Below the pieces are notes generated by a model, which had not been told where the DNA came from, did no database searches, and saw only the letters and a list, made by a program, of their open reading frames with translations. A program made the position numbers and the translations under genes. Shown here in pieces: positions 1 through 8,215 of a stretch of 64,000 nt of DNA. Where the stretch lies: the NCBI GenBank assembly GCA_028877275.1, contig JAPPFP010000014.1, forward strand, positions 248,001 through 312,000, written 5' to 3'. Source of the stretch: Acidobacteriota bacterium. GTDB taxonomy: Bacteria; Acidobacteriota; Thermoanaerobaculia; Multivoradales; Multivoraceae. Position 1 is the first letter of the stretch; every line of letters starts with the position of its first letter.

Positions 1-117
1 GGACCCTCCCTCCGGACCGGAGCGGGCTGGACGTCGTCGGCGCCGGAACCTGCAGGGAGTCTCCCACCGGGTGCGCGGGTCTTCTGACCCGCCGCCGCAG
101 GCGGCCATAGAATCCCG

Positions 118-151
118 CCGGCCGCCAAGCCGGCACCGCTCTGGCGGCCGG
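118..151. repeat. inverted repeat upstream of the first antitoxin gene
   Basis: Two perfect 10-base arms, CCGGCCGCCA at 118-127 and TGGCGGCCGG at 142-151, flank a 14-base loop. The hairpin lies in the gene-free first 195 bases, in which I see no credible coding region. It could be the terminator of a gene to the left of the window or a regulatory hairpin for the antitoxin gene. There is no T-run after either arm. Confidence 0.5.
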
Positions 152-155
152 TTCC

Positions 156-170
156 ACGCGCGACGCGCGT
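156..170. promoter_or_regulatory. 15-base palindrome, candidate operator
   Basis: ACGCGCG at 156-162 and CGCGCGT at 164-170 are perfect inverted 7-base arms around one central base. The site lies about 60 bases before the ribosome-binding sequence of an AbrB-type antitoxin gene. Antitoxins of this class commonly bind palindromes in their own promoters, so an operator role is plausible. CG-only palindromes also occur by chance in GC-rich DNA. Confidence 0.3.
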
Positions 171-195
171 CTGAAGACTGGGACCGCTGCTAGCG

Positions 196-462
196 TTGAC
201 CCGCATCGGCCATACGGAAGGACAACGCAATGCCGCGAGTTGGCGCCAACACAGAATCACTCTCCCTCTCGCACTATGCAGGGAGGTCGGTATCAAACCC
301 GGCGACGAGTATGGCTGCTTCGCGGCCGAAGGCCGCATCACCATCGTGCGCAAAGAGGCGGGTGCGGCCAAGGGCTTTCTCCGGCACGTCTCCGGCGACC
401 AGAGGTTGAGCGACGACGAGTCGCTACGGAGCGCACTCGACGAGCTGAACGAACTCCGCTGA
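196..462 (+). CDS. AbrB/MazE-type antitoxin, probably frameshifted near its start
   Basis: The body resembles the swapped-hairpin AbrB/MazE/SpoVT DNA-binding fold: RITLPLALCREVGIKPGDEY, then a GRITIVRK strand and a GAAKG segment. The open frame can only start at a weak TTG at 196. The natural start looks like ATG at 230, which has a good ribosome-binding sequence (GGAAGGA, 216-222), but that ATG is one base out of frame with the body. Reading from 230 gives MPRVGA and then AA at 248-249 where one more base would restore frame into HRITLP. A single-base deletion, real or a sequencing error, is the simplest explanation. No toxin gene follows; the next gene, mcrC, is convergent and ends 14 bases on. 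It is probably an orphan antitoxin or a decaying gene. Confidence 0.6.
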   Translation: MTRIGHTEGQRNAASWRQHRITLPLALCREVGIKPGDEYGCFAAEGRITIVRKEAGAAKGFLRHVSGDQRLSDDESLRSALDELNELR

Positions 463-476
463 CCGCTCCCCAAAGC

Positions 477-1574
477 TCAAGCGGCTGACGCGCTTGCGCC
501 GGCAAGTCCAGCCAAGTCGTCGGCGAGGTCGTGAAGGTCGCGGCGAAGGTCAGGCCAAGCCTGCCCCAGGTTGAGCGAACGGACCTCGATCGGGTGGCCG
601 GGAAAGCCGTACGCGTGGTGGAACGAATTGCCGTCCGTGGCGTAGAGCAGAATGCCGGCGGGTGAACGGACCCCGAGGTTGGCTCGGGAGTAGTTCGTGA
701 GGTAGGCCCAAAGCTGGTACAGGTGGTCCGAGCGGAGGAACTTCCCGTCGCGGGCGAACGGCTCGTTCACGCACTTCGTCTCCACGATCACGCTCCGGCT
801 CCGCTCCGAAGCGCGGCGGGAGGGGACGAAGATGTCGGCGAACATTGCCGGCACGACCGGTGCTCCGATGGGTGTGACCGTGCCGAATGAGATCTGCCTG
901 TTGCCCGGCCAAACCCCAAGTTCTGGTCGCTCCCGCTTCAGGAAGCCCCGTACGAAAGCCTCGAACAGGTTCCCCATCTCCGTGTCGCTGGCAGTGAATC
1001 CCCGGAACCGGTAGCGGCCGGACCGGCCCTCCGGAACGAGGCGGCCGGCAACCAGCCGGCAGACGCTGAGGAGGAAGCCGTAGTCCGAGTTGTTGCGGTG
1101 GAGCTGCACGCCGTGGAAGAACTCGCCCCGTAACTCGACTTCATCGACTTCGGGGAGTAAACGCGCCAGACGCAGCAGGTCATGGCGCAACCCGTGGTCC
1201 AGATCGTTCGTTGGAAGCGACGCCAACCGCAGCATCGTCGACTTGACGAGGCGGTTGGGCAGCACGTTCCGGGTCAGTTCCTCGTATCGCACCGCCACGC
1301 GAGCGCGGGAACGAAGCGCCCGGGCCACCGTTCGCACCATGTCGATCTTCCCCTTCGGCCGCCGCGCGTCCTCGGCCCGCTCCAGGTAGCCGCGGTCGAG
1401 GCCTCGCCGCCACAGCCGCCGGAAACTGTCGCGGAGCAGCCGCGCCATGAGGTTCTGCGGCAGATCGTCGGGGACCGAGGCGTGTTCTCTCGCCGCCGCC
1501 GAGTCCAGATGCTCGTCGTACCGCTCCCACGCGTAGCAAAGGACGACGTAGAGGGTGTGGGCCGGAATCTTCAT
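477..1574 (-). CDS. mcrC: McrC-like nuclease subunit of McrBC restriction system
   Basis: McrC is the endonuclease partner of McrB; together they cut DNA carrying modified cytosine. This 365-residue protein has the family pattern: a helical N-terminal half with RRPKGKIDM near residue 72, then a PD-(D/E)xK nuclease core. The likely catalytic residues are D247 (FADIFV) and E265/K267 (VIVETK), followed by YQLWAYL at 286-292, which matches the conserved Q-x-x-x-Y helix of such nucleases. The gene lies 11 bases downstream of mcrB on the same strand, so the pair is an operon. The target modification cannot be predicted from the sequence. Confidence 0.85.
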   Translation of the reverse strand: MKIPAHTLYVVLCYAWERYDEHLDSAAAREHASVPDDLPQNLMARLLRDSFRRLWRRGLDRGYLERAEDARRPKGKIDMVRTVARALRSRARVAVRYEELTRNVLPNRLVKSTMLRLASLPTNDLDHGLRHDLLRLARLLPEVDEVELRGEFFHGVQLHRNNSDYGFLLSVCRLVAGRLVPEGRSGRYRFRGFTASDTEMGNLFEAFVRGFLKRERPELGVWPGNRQISFGTVTPIGAPVVPAMFADIFVPSRRASERSRSVIVETKCVNEPFARDGKFLRSDHLYQLWAYLTNYSRANLGVRSPAGILLYATDGNSFHHAYGFPGHPIEVRSLNLGQAWPDLRRDLHDLADDLAGLAGASASAA

Positions 1575-1585
1575 CCCGACTCGAA

Positions 1586-3157
1586 TCAGTCGCCGGCGAG
1601 CAGGTTCGCTACAGCTTCTGGAGCTTTCTCTGGCCGGTCGAACCAGTACTCATCGAGCAGCGGCGCGATGTCGAAGCTGACCACCTCCTCGAACCAACGA
1701 CCATGGTCTGGCGACTCTCCCGAGGGAGGGTCGCAGAAGTAGCTGTGACCGATACGGAAGCCGGATCCCAGGTCCGAGTCCCCGGCGATCGCCTCGTTCA
1801 AGGCGGCGAGCCTCTCGCCAATGCGCGTGCGGAATGGCGCCGGGACGCGTCGATCCTCCAGGTGACGGCGGAACTGGGGGTGCCCGAACGCCGGCTCGAC
1901 CGTGAAGAAGGCGAATCGCCGGCGGAGTGCGTAGTCCACCAACGCCAGCGAACGATCTGCCGTGTTCATCGTGCCAATCAGATAGAGGTTCTCCGGCACA
2001 TGGAACCGTTCGCCGGCGCCTCGCGGGTAAGCGAGCCGTACCGCCCATTCCTCCGACCGCTTGTCCGCCTCGATGAGCATCAACAACTCGCCGAAGATGC
2101 CGCTCAGGTTTCCCCGGTTAATCTCGTCGATCAACAGCACATAGGGCCGGTCTGGGTCCTCCCGAGCTCGCTCGCAGAACTCGAGAAACGGCCCGTCGCG
2201 GAGCACGAAGCCGCCATCTTCCGTTGGCCGGTAGCCGCGGACGAAGTCCTCGTAGCCGTAGGACTGGTGGAACTGCACGGCCTCGATGCGCTCCATCGAC
2301 TGCTCTTCCGCCAGCAACCACGCCAGCCGCTGCGCGATGAACGTCTTGCCGGTGCCGGGCGGGCCCTGGAGCACGAGGGCCTTCTTGCGCGTGAGCTGGG
2401 AGAGCAGGCGCTCGATGTCGGCCTGGTCGAGGAAGATGTCGGCGGCGGCGGCGCCAGTGGTGTAGTTGGCGATAGGCGCGTCGGTAGCGCCCGAGGTGGG
2501 TACGTCTGCCCCGCCGCCAGCCTTCCGCGGATTCCCCATCATCTTCAGCGTCAGGTCCCACGGGTCCACGCCGAGTTTGTCGCTAAGTTCCTCTATCGCC
2601 CGGCTGAACTCGACGTAGCGCTCGCCAACCGAGTTCCCCGCCCCTCTTCGGCAAAGCCTGCAGAATTCGGCAGCCTCCGATCGGAGGTTGACCAGCCAGT
2701 TTCCCGTGTACAGCTGCCAGCGATCAGAGTCGTGCCCATGCCAGCAAACGCTCAGGATCATCGGCGCAAGGTAGCTCGGCCCATCCTCGGAGCCGTCCAG
2801 CGGCCGACTGTCGATCCACCCAGCGAAAGCGTCCACTCGCGCTGCCGCTTCGTCTTCGCTCGCTGGCAGCCGGACGAAGCTCCGCAACTGATCTGTCGCA
2901 TCTTCGTCTCCCACCAGTTCGTCCGCTAGCTTTAGAAGGAAAGGACCGTCCCATGCCGGTCCTCCCAACAACGGGTGGTAACTCTCGGCGAACTGCCTCA
3001 GTCCGCCGCCGTCAGCAAAGCGCCCAGCTGCCTCTCCCACTTGGCGAGAGGCGCCCCTGTCCATCGTTGCCACCCAATCGCTTGTCCAACCCTGGTGGTC
3101 ACCCCTCGTCTCCCACCGCTTGCGCACGCGCTCTAACTCGTTCTTGGGAATCTCCAT
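1586..3157 (-). CDS. mcrB: McrB-like AAA+ motor/recognition subunit
   Basis: This is an AAA+ NTPase of the McrB/dynein-like group, 523 residues. The C-terminal half has all the motor motifs: Walker A GPPGTGKT (265-272), the family segment QFHQSYGYEDFVRGY (295-309), Walker B LLIDEINRGN (341-350), sensor NTADRS (398-403) and arginine finger LRRRF (411-415). McrB normally uses GTP; which nucleotide this one uses is unknown. The N-terminal 240 residues, where McrB-type proteins carry the domain that recognises modified DNA, match nothing I know. They contain several conserved-looking aromatic residues. The gene precedes mcrC, completing a two-gene type IV restriction module. Confidence 0.85.
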   Translation of the reverse strand: MEIPKNELERVRKRWETRGDHQGWTSDWVATMDRGASRQVGEAAGRFADGGGLRQFAESYHPLLGGPAWDGPFLLKLADELVGDEDATDQLRSFVRLPASEDEAAARVDAFAGWIDSRPLDGSEDGPSYLAPMILSVCWHGHDSDRWQLYTGNWLVNLRSEAAEFCRLCRRGAGNSVGERYVEFSRAIEELSDKLGVDPWDLTLKMMGNPRKAGGGADVPTSGATDAPIANYTTGAAAADIFLDQADIERLLSQLTRKKALVLQGPPGTGKTFIAQRLAWLLAEEQSMERIEAVQFHQSYGYEDFVRGYRPTEDGGFVLRDGPFLEFCERAREDPDRPYVLLIDEINRGNLSGIFGELLMLIEADKRSEEWAVRLAYPRGAGERFHVPENLYLIGTMNTADRSLALVDYALRRRFAFFTVEPAFGHPQFRRHLEDRRVPAPFRTRIGERLAALNEAIAGDSDLGSGFRIGHSYFCDPPSGESPDHGRWFEEVVSFDIAPLLDEYWFDRPEKAPEAVANLLAGD

Positions 3158-3231
3158 CCGTCTCCGACCTCCACGCGTTGCTCAAACCCAGCTTTCGGCG
3201 CAACACTACTAACGCGCCGCTGGCGGCCGGC

Positions 3232-3306
3232 TCAGGCAGATTCGACGTCGGTCTGCGCGAAGGCCTGGCCATCGAGGGCGGGCACCGCAGAACTGTCGAC
3301 GATCAC
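3232..3306 (-). pseudogene. VapC toxin remnant: both ends kept, middle deleted
   Basis: A GTG start at 3306-3304 overlaps the stop of the vapB gene, exactly where vapC should begin. The 24-codon frame reads MIVDSSAV, the standard PIN-domain N-terminus with its first catalytic Asp. It then goes directly to GQAFAQTDVESA, which resembles the C-terminal end of VapC proteins of this group (a G-x-x-F-x-x-T-D-[IV] pattern). About 105 internal codons, including the other acidic residues, are missing, yet the join is in frame and the normal-looking end and stop are kept. This is best explained by an internal in-frame deletion. It cannot be an active ribonuclease. Confidence 0.7.
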
Positions 3307-3560
3307 TTCGGCAAACCGCGCTCGTCGTAGAGCTCGTCGCCGTGCTCGACGGCAGAAGGTCCCGGCTGCAGCGACTCGGCGCAGCGGCGGCCGATGGCGA
3401 GCAGCTCCTCGACCCGCGCATCCAGGTCACGCCGGCGCTCCTCGCGGGCGGGACGTTCCCGCAGCGCCACGGTGATGGCGCCGGTCATCGTCTCCCCGGT
3501 CAGCCGGGCCAGTTCGCGCGCGAGACGGCAGGTCTCTTCGTTCCTGATGCTCAGGGTCAT
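3303..3560 (-). CDS. vapB: VapB-family antitoxin (PSK transcription-factor type)
   Basis: This is an 85-residue ribbon-helix-helix-type antitoxin. The N-terminus MTLSIRNEETCRLARELARL, then TGETMT and a VALRER segment, and the C-terminal YDERGLPK are hallmarks of the VapB group related to mycobacterial Rv0623. It normally represses its own operon through the N-terminus and wraps the VapC toxin with its C-terminus. Here the partner toxin has been reduced to a 24-codon remnant whose GTG overlaps this stop codon, so the antitoxin appears intact but has lost its target. It could survive as a regulator or as a neutraliser of toxins encoded elsewhere. Confidence 0.85.
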   Translation of the reverse strand: MTLSIRNEETCRLARELARLTGETMTGAITVALRERPAREERRRDLDARVEELLAIGRRCAESLQPGPSAVEHGDELYDERGLPK

Positions 3561-3596
3561 CGTCGGTTTCCAACCGTTGCCTTCTTTCGGCCCGCG

Positions 3597-4862
3597 CTAC
3601 TCCATCACGGCTGGCGGAGGATCCGTCTCCTCACCGATGACGAGCGCGGCGGCGACCTCGCGCTGTAGCGGCTCAGGATCGCGGCGCACGTAGAGGCGTG
3701 CCAGTTCCTGGCCGCGTTCCACTTTCTCACCCAGGCGGACGTCATACCGGAGTGCGACGGCGTGGTCGATCCTGTGCGGGTCCCGGTCCGGGCGACAGGC
3801 GTCGGCGAAGGCGTTGCCGATGCGGCGGCAGTCGACGGCTTCGAGGAACCCCGACTCGGAGGCCGTGACGACGGCTTCGACCGGCGCCAGGTCGAGGGAT
3901 TCGACCCAGCCGGGCCTGGCGCCCTGCGCGTCGGCCCAGTCGACGAGCTTCTGCCGGGCGGCGCCGGAATCGATCGCCGCGTCGATCTCCCCGGGCGATA
4001 GCTCCCGTCCCACCAGGCGGGCGGCCTTGCGACAGATGGCGGTCACCACCTCGAGCAGCCGTGCGTCGCCGTCGCCGGCAAGACAGTCGAGCGCCTCCCG
4101 CACTTCGGCCGCGTGACCGACCCAGCGACCCAGGGGCTGGTTCATGTCGCTCAGGACGTAGTCGGCCGGCGTGCCGCATGCGGCGCTGATCTCGACGAGG
4201 CTCGAAGCCAGCGAACGGGTGTCGCGCGGGTCGAGGAAGAAGGCGCCGTTGCCGATCTTCACGTCGAAGACGATCCCGGAGGCTCCGAGCGCCAGTTTCT
4301 TGGACAGGATGCTGCCGACGACGAGGGGAATCGAACTCACGGTCGACGTGCGATCCCGCAGGCCGTAGAGACGCTTGTCGGCCGGCGCGATGCCGGCGGT
4401 GGCGATGCCGATCGCCATGCCGAAGCGGTCCAGCAGGTCGAGCGTGCCGGCCCGGTCGAGTTCCAGGCACACGCCGGGGATGCTCTCCAGCTTGTCGGCG
4501 GTGCCGCCGCTGTGGCCCAGGGACCGGCCCGTCAGCTTGGCCGCCGGCACGCCGCAGAAGGCCAGCAGGGGCAGCGCGATCAGGCTGACCGTGTCGCCGA
4601 CGCCACCGGTTGAGTGCTTGTCGACGAGGGGACCGAAGTCCTCCGCCAGGGCCCACCGGTCGCCGGAGTGGAGCATCGCCAGGGTCAGTTCCCGTGTCTC
4701 ATCCCGGTCGAGGCCCCGCATCGCGGCGGCCATCAGGAACGCGGCGAGCTGGACGTCGGTCCAGCTACCGGAGGCCGCACCGTCGACTACGGACCGCACT
4801 TCCGTCCCGGTCAGCGTCCGCCCCTCCCGCATCCGGTTCAGGATGTCGAAGGGCGTCGCCAT
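3597..4862 (-). CDS. deoA: thymidine/pyrimidine-nucleoside phosphorylase
   Basis: The enzyme splits thymidine or uridine with phosphate to give the base and (deoxy)ribose 1-phosphate. The 421-residue length is normal for the family. Visible signatures include the phosphate-binding KHSTGGVGDTVSL segment near residue 80 and the long family motif around residues 104-124 (KLTGRSLGHSGGT, then DKLESIPG). The DVKIGNGAF segment (residues 190-198) also fits. The start chosen is ATG at 4862 (MATPFDILNRMREG), 20 bases after the upstream gene's stop; the open frame runs further but overlaps that gene. It probably works with the purine salvage genes nearby. Whether it prefers thymidine alone or both pyrimidines is not decidable here. 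Confidence 0.9.
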   Translation of the reverse strand: MATPFDILNRMREGRTLTGTEVRSVVDGAASGSWTDVQLAAFLMAAAMRGLDRDETRELTLAMLHSGDRWALAEDFGPLVDKHSTGGVGDTVSLIALPLLAFCGVPAAKLTGRSLGHSGGTADKLESIPGVCLELDRAGTLDLLDRFGMAIGIATAGIAPADKRLYGLRDRTSTVSSIPLVVGSILSKKLALGASGIVFDVKIGNGAFFLDPRDTRSLASSLVEISAACGTPADYVLSDMNQPLGRWVGHAAEVREALDCLAGDGDARLLEVVTAICRKAARLVGRELSPGEIDAAIDSGAARQKLVDWADAQGARPGWVESLDLAPVEAVVTASESGFLEAVDCRRIGNAFADACRPDRDPHRIDHAVALRYDVRLGEKVERGQELARLYVRRDPEPLQREVAAALVIGEETDPPPAVME

Positions 4863-4882
4863 CGCGCTGTGCGGAGTAAGCC

Positions 4883-5722
4883 CTAGCCGCCGAACGTGAA
4901 CGGTGACGCACCCGCCGCTCCGGGACCGAGTTGCTGGCGGGCCCGGATCGCGTAGCCGCTGTCCGGGAACTCGGTGACCACCCGCTGGAATGTCTCCCGG
5001 GCGCCTTCTTCGTCGCCAAGCTGCGCCAGCGTGGCGCCCAACTCGAACAGCAGGGCGTCCTTGGGCAGCGGCGACGACTCGGCCGCCACCGCGCCGCGCA
5101 GCGTGGCGGCCAGTTCCTCGCCCCGCCCCTCGGCGCGATCCAGGCTGTAGAGGTTCAACTGCACGCCGATCGCCATCGCGTGATCGCGGCCCGCGGCGTC
5201 CAGATAGTCCGTCCACAGTTCCCGGGCCTTCGCGGTGTCGCCTTCAGCCGCCGCGATCTGGCCCAGGTAGACGGAAGCCAATCTGCCGGACGACGTCGAG
5301 CCGTAGCTCTCCCTCACGGCCTCCAGTTGCGTCCTCGCCGCCGAGCGCCGCTCAGCCTCCGAGGCGAAGCTCAGGCCGTCGCCACCTGTGTCGCTCCCAG
5401 CGGCGGGCGCCTCCGCCTCTTCCGCGACGGCCTCCCCCGGAGCGCTGTCGGGAGGCGTACCGAACAGGTCGTCGATCGCGTCGGTCGCCGGCGCGTCGAT
5501 CGGCGCCCGGTAGACCTTCAGGGCTTCGCTGAGCTGGTAGCTCGCCTCCTTCTCCCGGCCATCCTGGTAGTTCAGAAACAGCACCGCTCCGACGACTACC
5601 GCGATCACCGCGGCAACGCCCATCAGGATCTGTCGAACGTGCTCCGCGAACCACGTGGAGGCCGAGAAGACGGCCTCCCGCACCTCGTCGCGCCGTATCT
5701 CGTCTCGGGTCAAACGGCTCAT
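4883..5722 (-). CDS. membrane-anchored TPR protein (YfgM-like)
   Basis: This 279-residue protein has a short cytoplasmic N-terminus, one transmembrane segment at about residues 32-50 ([19 protein letters not shown]), an acidic and Ala/Pro-rich spacer (75-120), and then helical repeats. The region from about 130 to 268 reads as tetratricopeptide-like repeats; the last one ([20 protein letters not shown]) is the clearest. This layout matches YfgM-type inner-membrane TPR proteins, which associate with the Sec translocon and periplasmic chaperones. It lies upstream of deoA on the same strand and is divergent from tatA. Assignment to YfgM is by architecture only. Confidence 0.65.
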   Translation of the reverse strand: MSRLTRDEIRRDEVREAVFSASTWFAEHVRQILMGVAAVIAVVVGAVLFLNYQDGREKEASYQLSEALKVYRAPIDAPATDAIDDLFGTPPDSAPGEAVAEEAEAPAAGSDTGGDGLSFASEAERRSAARTQLEAVRESYGSTSSGRLASVYLGQIAAAEGDTAKARELWTDYLDAAGRDHAMAIGVQLNLYSLDRAEGRGEELAATLRGAVAAESSPLPKDALLFELGATLAQLGDEEGARETFQRVVTEFPDSGYAIRARQQLGPGAAGASPFTFGG

Positions 5723-5859
5723 TCCACATCTCCTCCGACGCGGCGAACCCTAGCAGTCGGGGCGGTACTCCCGCGACTCGAGCGACCGTGTGGCAGACTT
5801 GGCCATCCGGGGCGACCCGGCCCTACGGACCCGGCACACGAACCACTGGAGCACCCAAG

Positions 5860-6045
5860 ATGCCCACCCTGGGATTCGGCGAACTTCTGATCGTTCTCGC
5901 GATCGTCGTCCTGATCTTCGGCGCCAGCCGCATTCCGAAGCTGGCGGGCGGTCTGGGCAGCGGCATCCGCAACTTCAAGCAGGGCCTGAAGGGACCGGAA
6001 GAGGACGAGGCCGAAGACAAGCCCAAGCGCGAGATCGAAGAGTAG
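5860..6045 (+). CDS. tatA: TatA/E-type twin-arginine translocase subunit
   Basis: This is a 61-residue pore-forming subunit for export of folded proteins across the inner membrane. It shows the classic pattern: [20 protein letters not shown] as an N-terminal transmembrane helix, the hinge, and the amphipathic helix [19 protein letters not shown] with its conserved FK, followed by an acidic tail. The start chosen is ATG at 5860, because upstream in-frame codons add a non-family extension. No tatC or tatB is nearby, so this is a stand-alone tatA gene. It shares the 137-base upstream gap with the divergent TPR gene. Confidence 0.9.
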   Translation: MPTLGFGELLIVLAIVVLIFGASRIPKLAGGLGSGIRNFKQGLKGPEEDEAEDKPKREIEE

Positions 6046-6064
6046 AAGCGAGGCGTGGCTTTCC

Positions 6065-6141
6065 TGGTGCGCCTGGAGGGGCTCGAACCCCCGACCTGCG
6101 GATTAGGAATCCGCCGCTCTATCCTGCTGAGCTACAGGCGC
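6065..6141 (-). tRNA. tRNA-Arg (anticodon CCT)
   Basis: On the minus strand the sequence folds as a full cloverleaf. Acceptor stem GCGCCTG pairs with CAGGCGC, the D arm is TAGCTCAGC-type, the anticodon stem GCGGA/TCCGC carries loop TTCCTAA (anticodon CCT, reading AGG), and the T loop is TTCGAGC. The discriminator base is A and the terminal CCA is encoded (complement at 6065-6067). It lies 52 bases downstream of apt on the same strand and is convergent with tatA. Confidence 0.95.
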
Positions 6142-6193
6142 CCTGGGGCGTGGCCGCGACGCTGAGCGGCGCCGCGGCAGCCGTCGAAGGATC

Positions 6194-6727
6194 TCAGTAA
6201 CGGACCAGGGATTCAACCACGTCGTAGCCGTCGAGCCGGCGGCGACCGTCCAGGTAGGTCAACTCGACGACGAATCCGATCGCGTCGACCGTCCCGCCGA
6301 CGGACTCGATCAGGTCCGCCGCGGCCTTCGCCGTGCCGCCCGTCGCCAGCAGGTCGTCGACCAGGACGACGCGCTCGCCGGGGGCGACGCCATCGAGATG
6401 CATCTCCAGAGTGTCGCGGCCGTACTCGAGTTCATAGCTGCGCGACGCGGTTTCGGCCGGCAGCTTTCCCGGTTTTCGCACCGGCACGAAACCCACGTTC
6501 AGCCGGTTGGCCACCAGGGGACCGAAGATGAAGCCCCGCGCTTCGATTCCCACGACCTGCTCAATGCGGCGGCCGGCGAACCGCTCAGCGAGCCGGTCGG
6601 CCGTCTGGCGCAGTGCCGCCGGGTCCTTGAGCAGCGTCGTGATGTCCTTGTAGAGGATGCCCGGTTTCGGAAAGTCGGGAACCTCGCGGATCCGCTCCTT
6701 CAGCCAGTTTTCCCCTCCCTCCGCCAT
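6194..6727 (-). CDS. apt: adenine phosphoribosyltransferase
   Basis: The enzyme converts adenine and PRPP to AMP. The 177-residue length and motif order are typical: the N-terminal [14 protein letters not shown], then [21 protein letters not shown], and the PRPP-binding [17 protein letters not shown] near residue 120. It is the last protein gene of the minus-strand run mtnP-surE-pcm-apt, 19 bases after pcm. Together with MtnP it would return the adenine of methylthioadenosine to the nucleotide pool. Confidence 0.95.
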   Translation of the reverse strand: MAEGGENWLKERIREVPDFPKPGILYKDITTLLKDPAALRQTADRLAERFAGRRIEQVVGIEARGFIFGPLVANRLNVGFVPVRKPGKLPAETASRSYELEYGRDTLEMHLDGVAPGERVVLVDDLLATGGTAKAAADLIESVGGTVDAIGFVVELTYLDGRRRLDGYDVVESLVRY

Positions 6728-6746
6728 CAGGCAATCGCCTCCGCGC

Positions 6747-7436
6747 TCATGGAGCCGCCTCGGCCTTCGTCTTCCAACCGTGACGGCCGATCAGCGGAAC
6801 GAAGCGCACCGCTTCGCCGAGCTGCCGGGCGACGGTTCCGTTGTCGTGCTTCTGGTAGGTGACCAGGCGCTGTTCGTGCCGGTCACCCTCAGGGATGAGA
6901 AGACGCCCGCCAGGCGCCAGTTGTTCGAGAAGCGAGTCCGGAACCCGCGGCGCGGCGGCGGACACCAGGATCCGGTCGAATGGGGCTTCGGCGCTCCAGC
7001 CGACCGTGCCGTCGAAGACCTGTACCTTGACGTTCGGCAGTTCGAGGGCCTGGATCCGACCGATCGCTTCCCGCGCCAGCCGGCCCACGCGCTCGATGCT
7101 GTACACCCGATGTGCAAGGAGGGCGAGGATCGCCGTCTGGTAGCCGGAGCCGGTGCCGATCTCGAGCACGGCGTCGTCCTCCCGCACGCCCAGATCCTCG
7201 GTCATGCGAGCCACCACGTAGGGCTGGGAGATCGTCTGCTCGCAACCGATCGGTAGCGCGTGGTCGCCATACGCGTCATTGACCAGATGCTCGGGCACGA
7301 ACAGGTGGCGCGGCACGCGTTCGAACGCGGCGATCACACGCGCGTCCCGGAGGCCACCCCGCTCCACCAGATTCGCCACCATGCGGCCGCGGGCGTAGAG
7401 GTACGCGCCGGCCGGACCGGCCGTCTGCGTCTTCAA
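6747..7436 (-). CDS. pcm: protein-L-isoaspartate O-methyltransferase
   Basis: The enzyme repairs isoaspartyl residues in aged proteins using S-adenosylmethionine. The 229 residues include the family signatures [20 protein letters not shown], the [17 protein letters not shown] segment, the SAM-binding [15 protein letters not shown] and the later [14 protein letters not shown]. Its start codon overlaps the stop of surE by 4 bases (7433-7436), so translation is probably coupled. The surE-pcm pairing is also known in Escherichia coli. Confidence 0.95.
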   Translation of the reverse strand: MKTQTAGPAGAYLYARGRMVANLVERGGLRDARVIAAFERVPRHLFVPEHLVNDAYGDHALPIGCEQTISQPYVVARMTEDLGVREDDAVLEIGTGSGYQTAILALLAHRVYSIERVGRLAREAIGRIQALELPNVKVQVFDGTVGWSAEAPFDRILVSAAAPRVPDSLLEQLAPGGRLLIPEGDRHEQRLVTYQKHDNGTVARQLGEAVRFVPLIGRHGWKTKAEAAP

Positions 7437-8215
7437 CCCAGTGCCCCCGCCAGACGAGGCAGAACCCCGTCGCCGGCGTCGAGCGACTCTCCGTCGGTCA
7501 GGTCGGCGGTGAGCGGCGTGATCGAAATGAAGCCGTCCCGGATCGCGGCCGCGTCCGTGTCGTGGCGGCGCTCCGGGTCCGGCTTGCCGACGATCCAGTA
7601 CATCGTGCCGCCCCGCGGATCCGCCTGTTCGACGATCGTGTTGCGGTAGGGCCGCCGTCCGAGTCGCGCGACCCGGACGCCGCGAGGCGGGTCGAAGGGG
7701 AAGTTCACGTTGAGCAACATGCGCTCGGGGATCCCCTGCTCGACCAGGGCAACGATCGCGCGGGCCGCCAGCGCCGCGGCGCGTTCCATGTCGGCGCGCC
7801 GGGCTTTCCGGTACTCCTGGGAAAAGGCGACGGCGGGCACGCCGAGTATCCGCGCCTCGAGCGCCGCGCCCACCGTGCCGCTGTGGGTCACGTCGTCACC
7901 CAGGTTGACCCCCATGTTGACCCCCGAAACGAGCAGATCGGGACGCTGGTCCAGCAGCGAGTGAACCGCCAGGTTGACGCAATCGGAGGGCGTGCCGTCC
8001 ACCGCGAACCAGCCTTCCCGCACCTGCCTCGCGCGCAACGGCCGGAACAGGGTCAGAGCCTGGCTGCAGCCGCTCTGCTCGCGCTCCGGGGCCACCACGT
8101 CGTAGCTGATCGGCCCCCTGGAGGTCGATGCTCCGTCGAGGGCCGCGGCAAGGCAGCGCAGACCCGGCGCGTCGACGCCGTCGTCGTTCGTCAGCAGCAG
8201 TCTGGTAGTGCTCAT
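7433..8215 (-). CDS. surE: 5'/3'-nucleotidase SurE
   Basis: This is a metal-dependent phosphatase acting on nucleoside monophosphates, linked to stationary-phase survival. Signature motifs are LLTNDDGVDAPGL at the N-terminus (metal-binding Asp pair), VVAPEREQSGCSQALT, the GTPSDCVNLAV segment, and LVSGVNMGVNLGDDVTHSGTV. The length of 260 residues is normal. It overlaps the upstream mtnP stop and the downstream pcm start by 4 bases each, so the three genes form a translationally coupled unit. Confidence 0.95.
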   Translation of the reverse strand: MSTTRLLLTNDDGVDAPGLRCLAAALDGASTSRGPISYDVVAPEREQSGCSQALTLFRPLRARQVREGWFAVDGTPSDCVNLAVHSLLDQRPDLLVSGVNMGVNLGDDVTHSGTVGAALEARILGVPAVAFSQEYRKARRADMERAAALAARAIVALVEQGIPERMLLNVNFPFDPPRGVRVARLGRRPYRNTIVEQADPRGGTMYWIVGKPDPERRHDTDAAAIRDGFISITPLTADLTDGESLDAGDGVLPRLAGALG

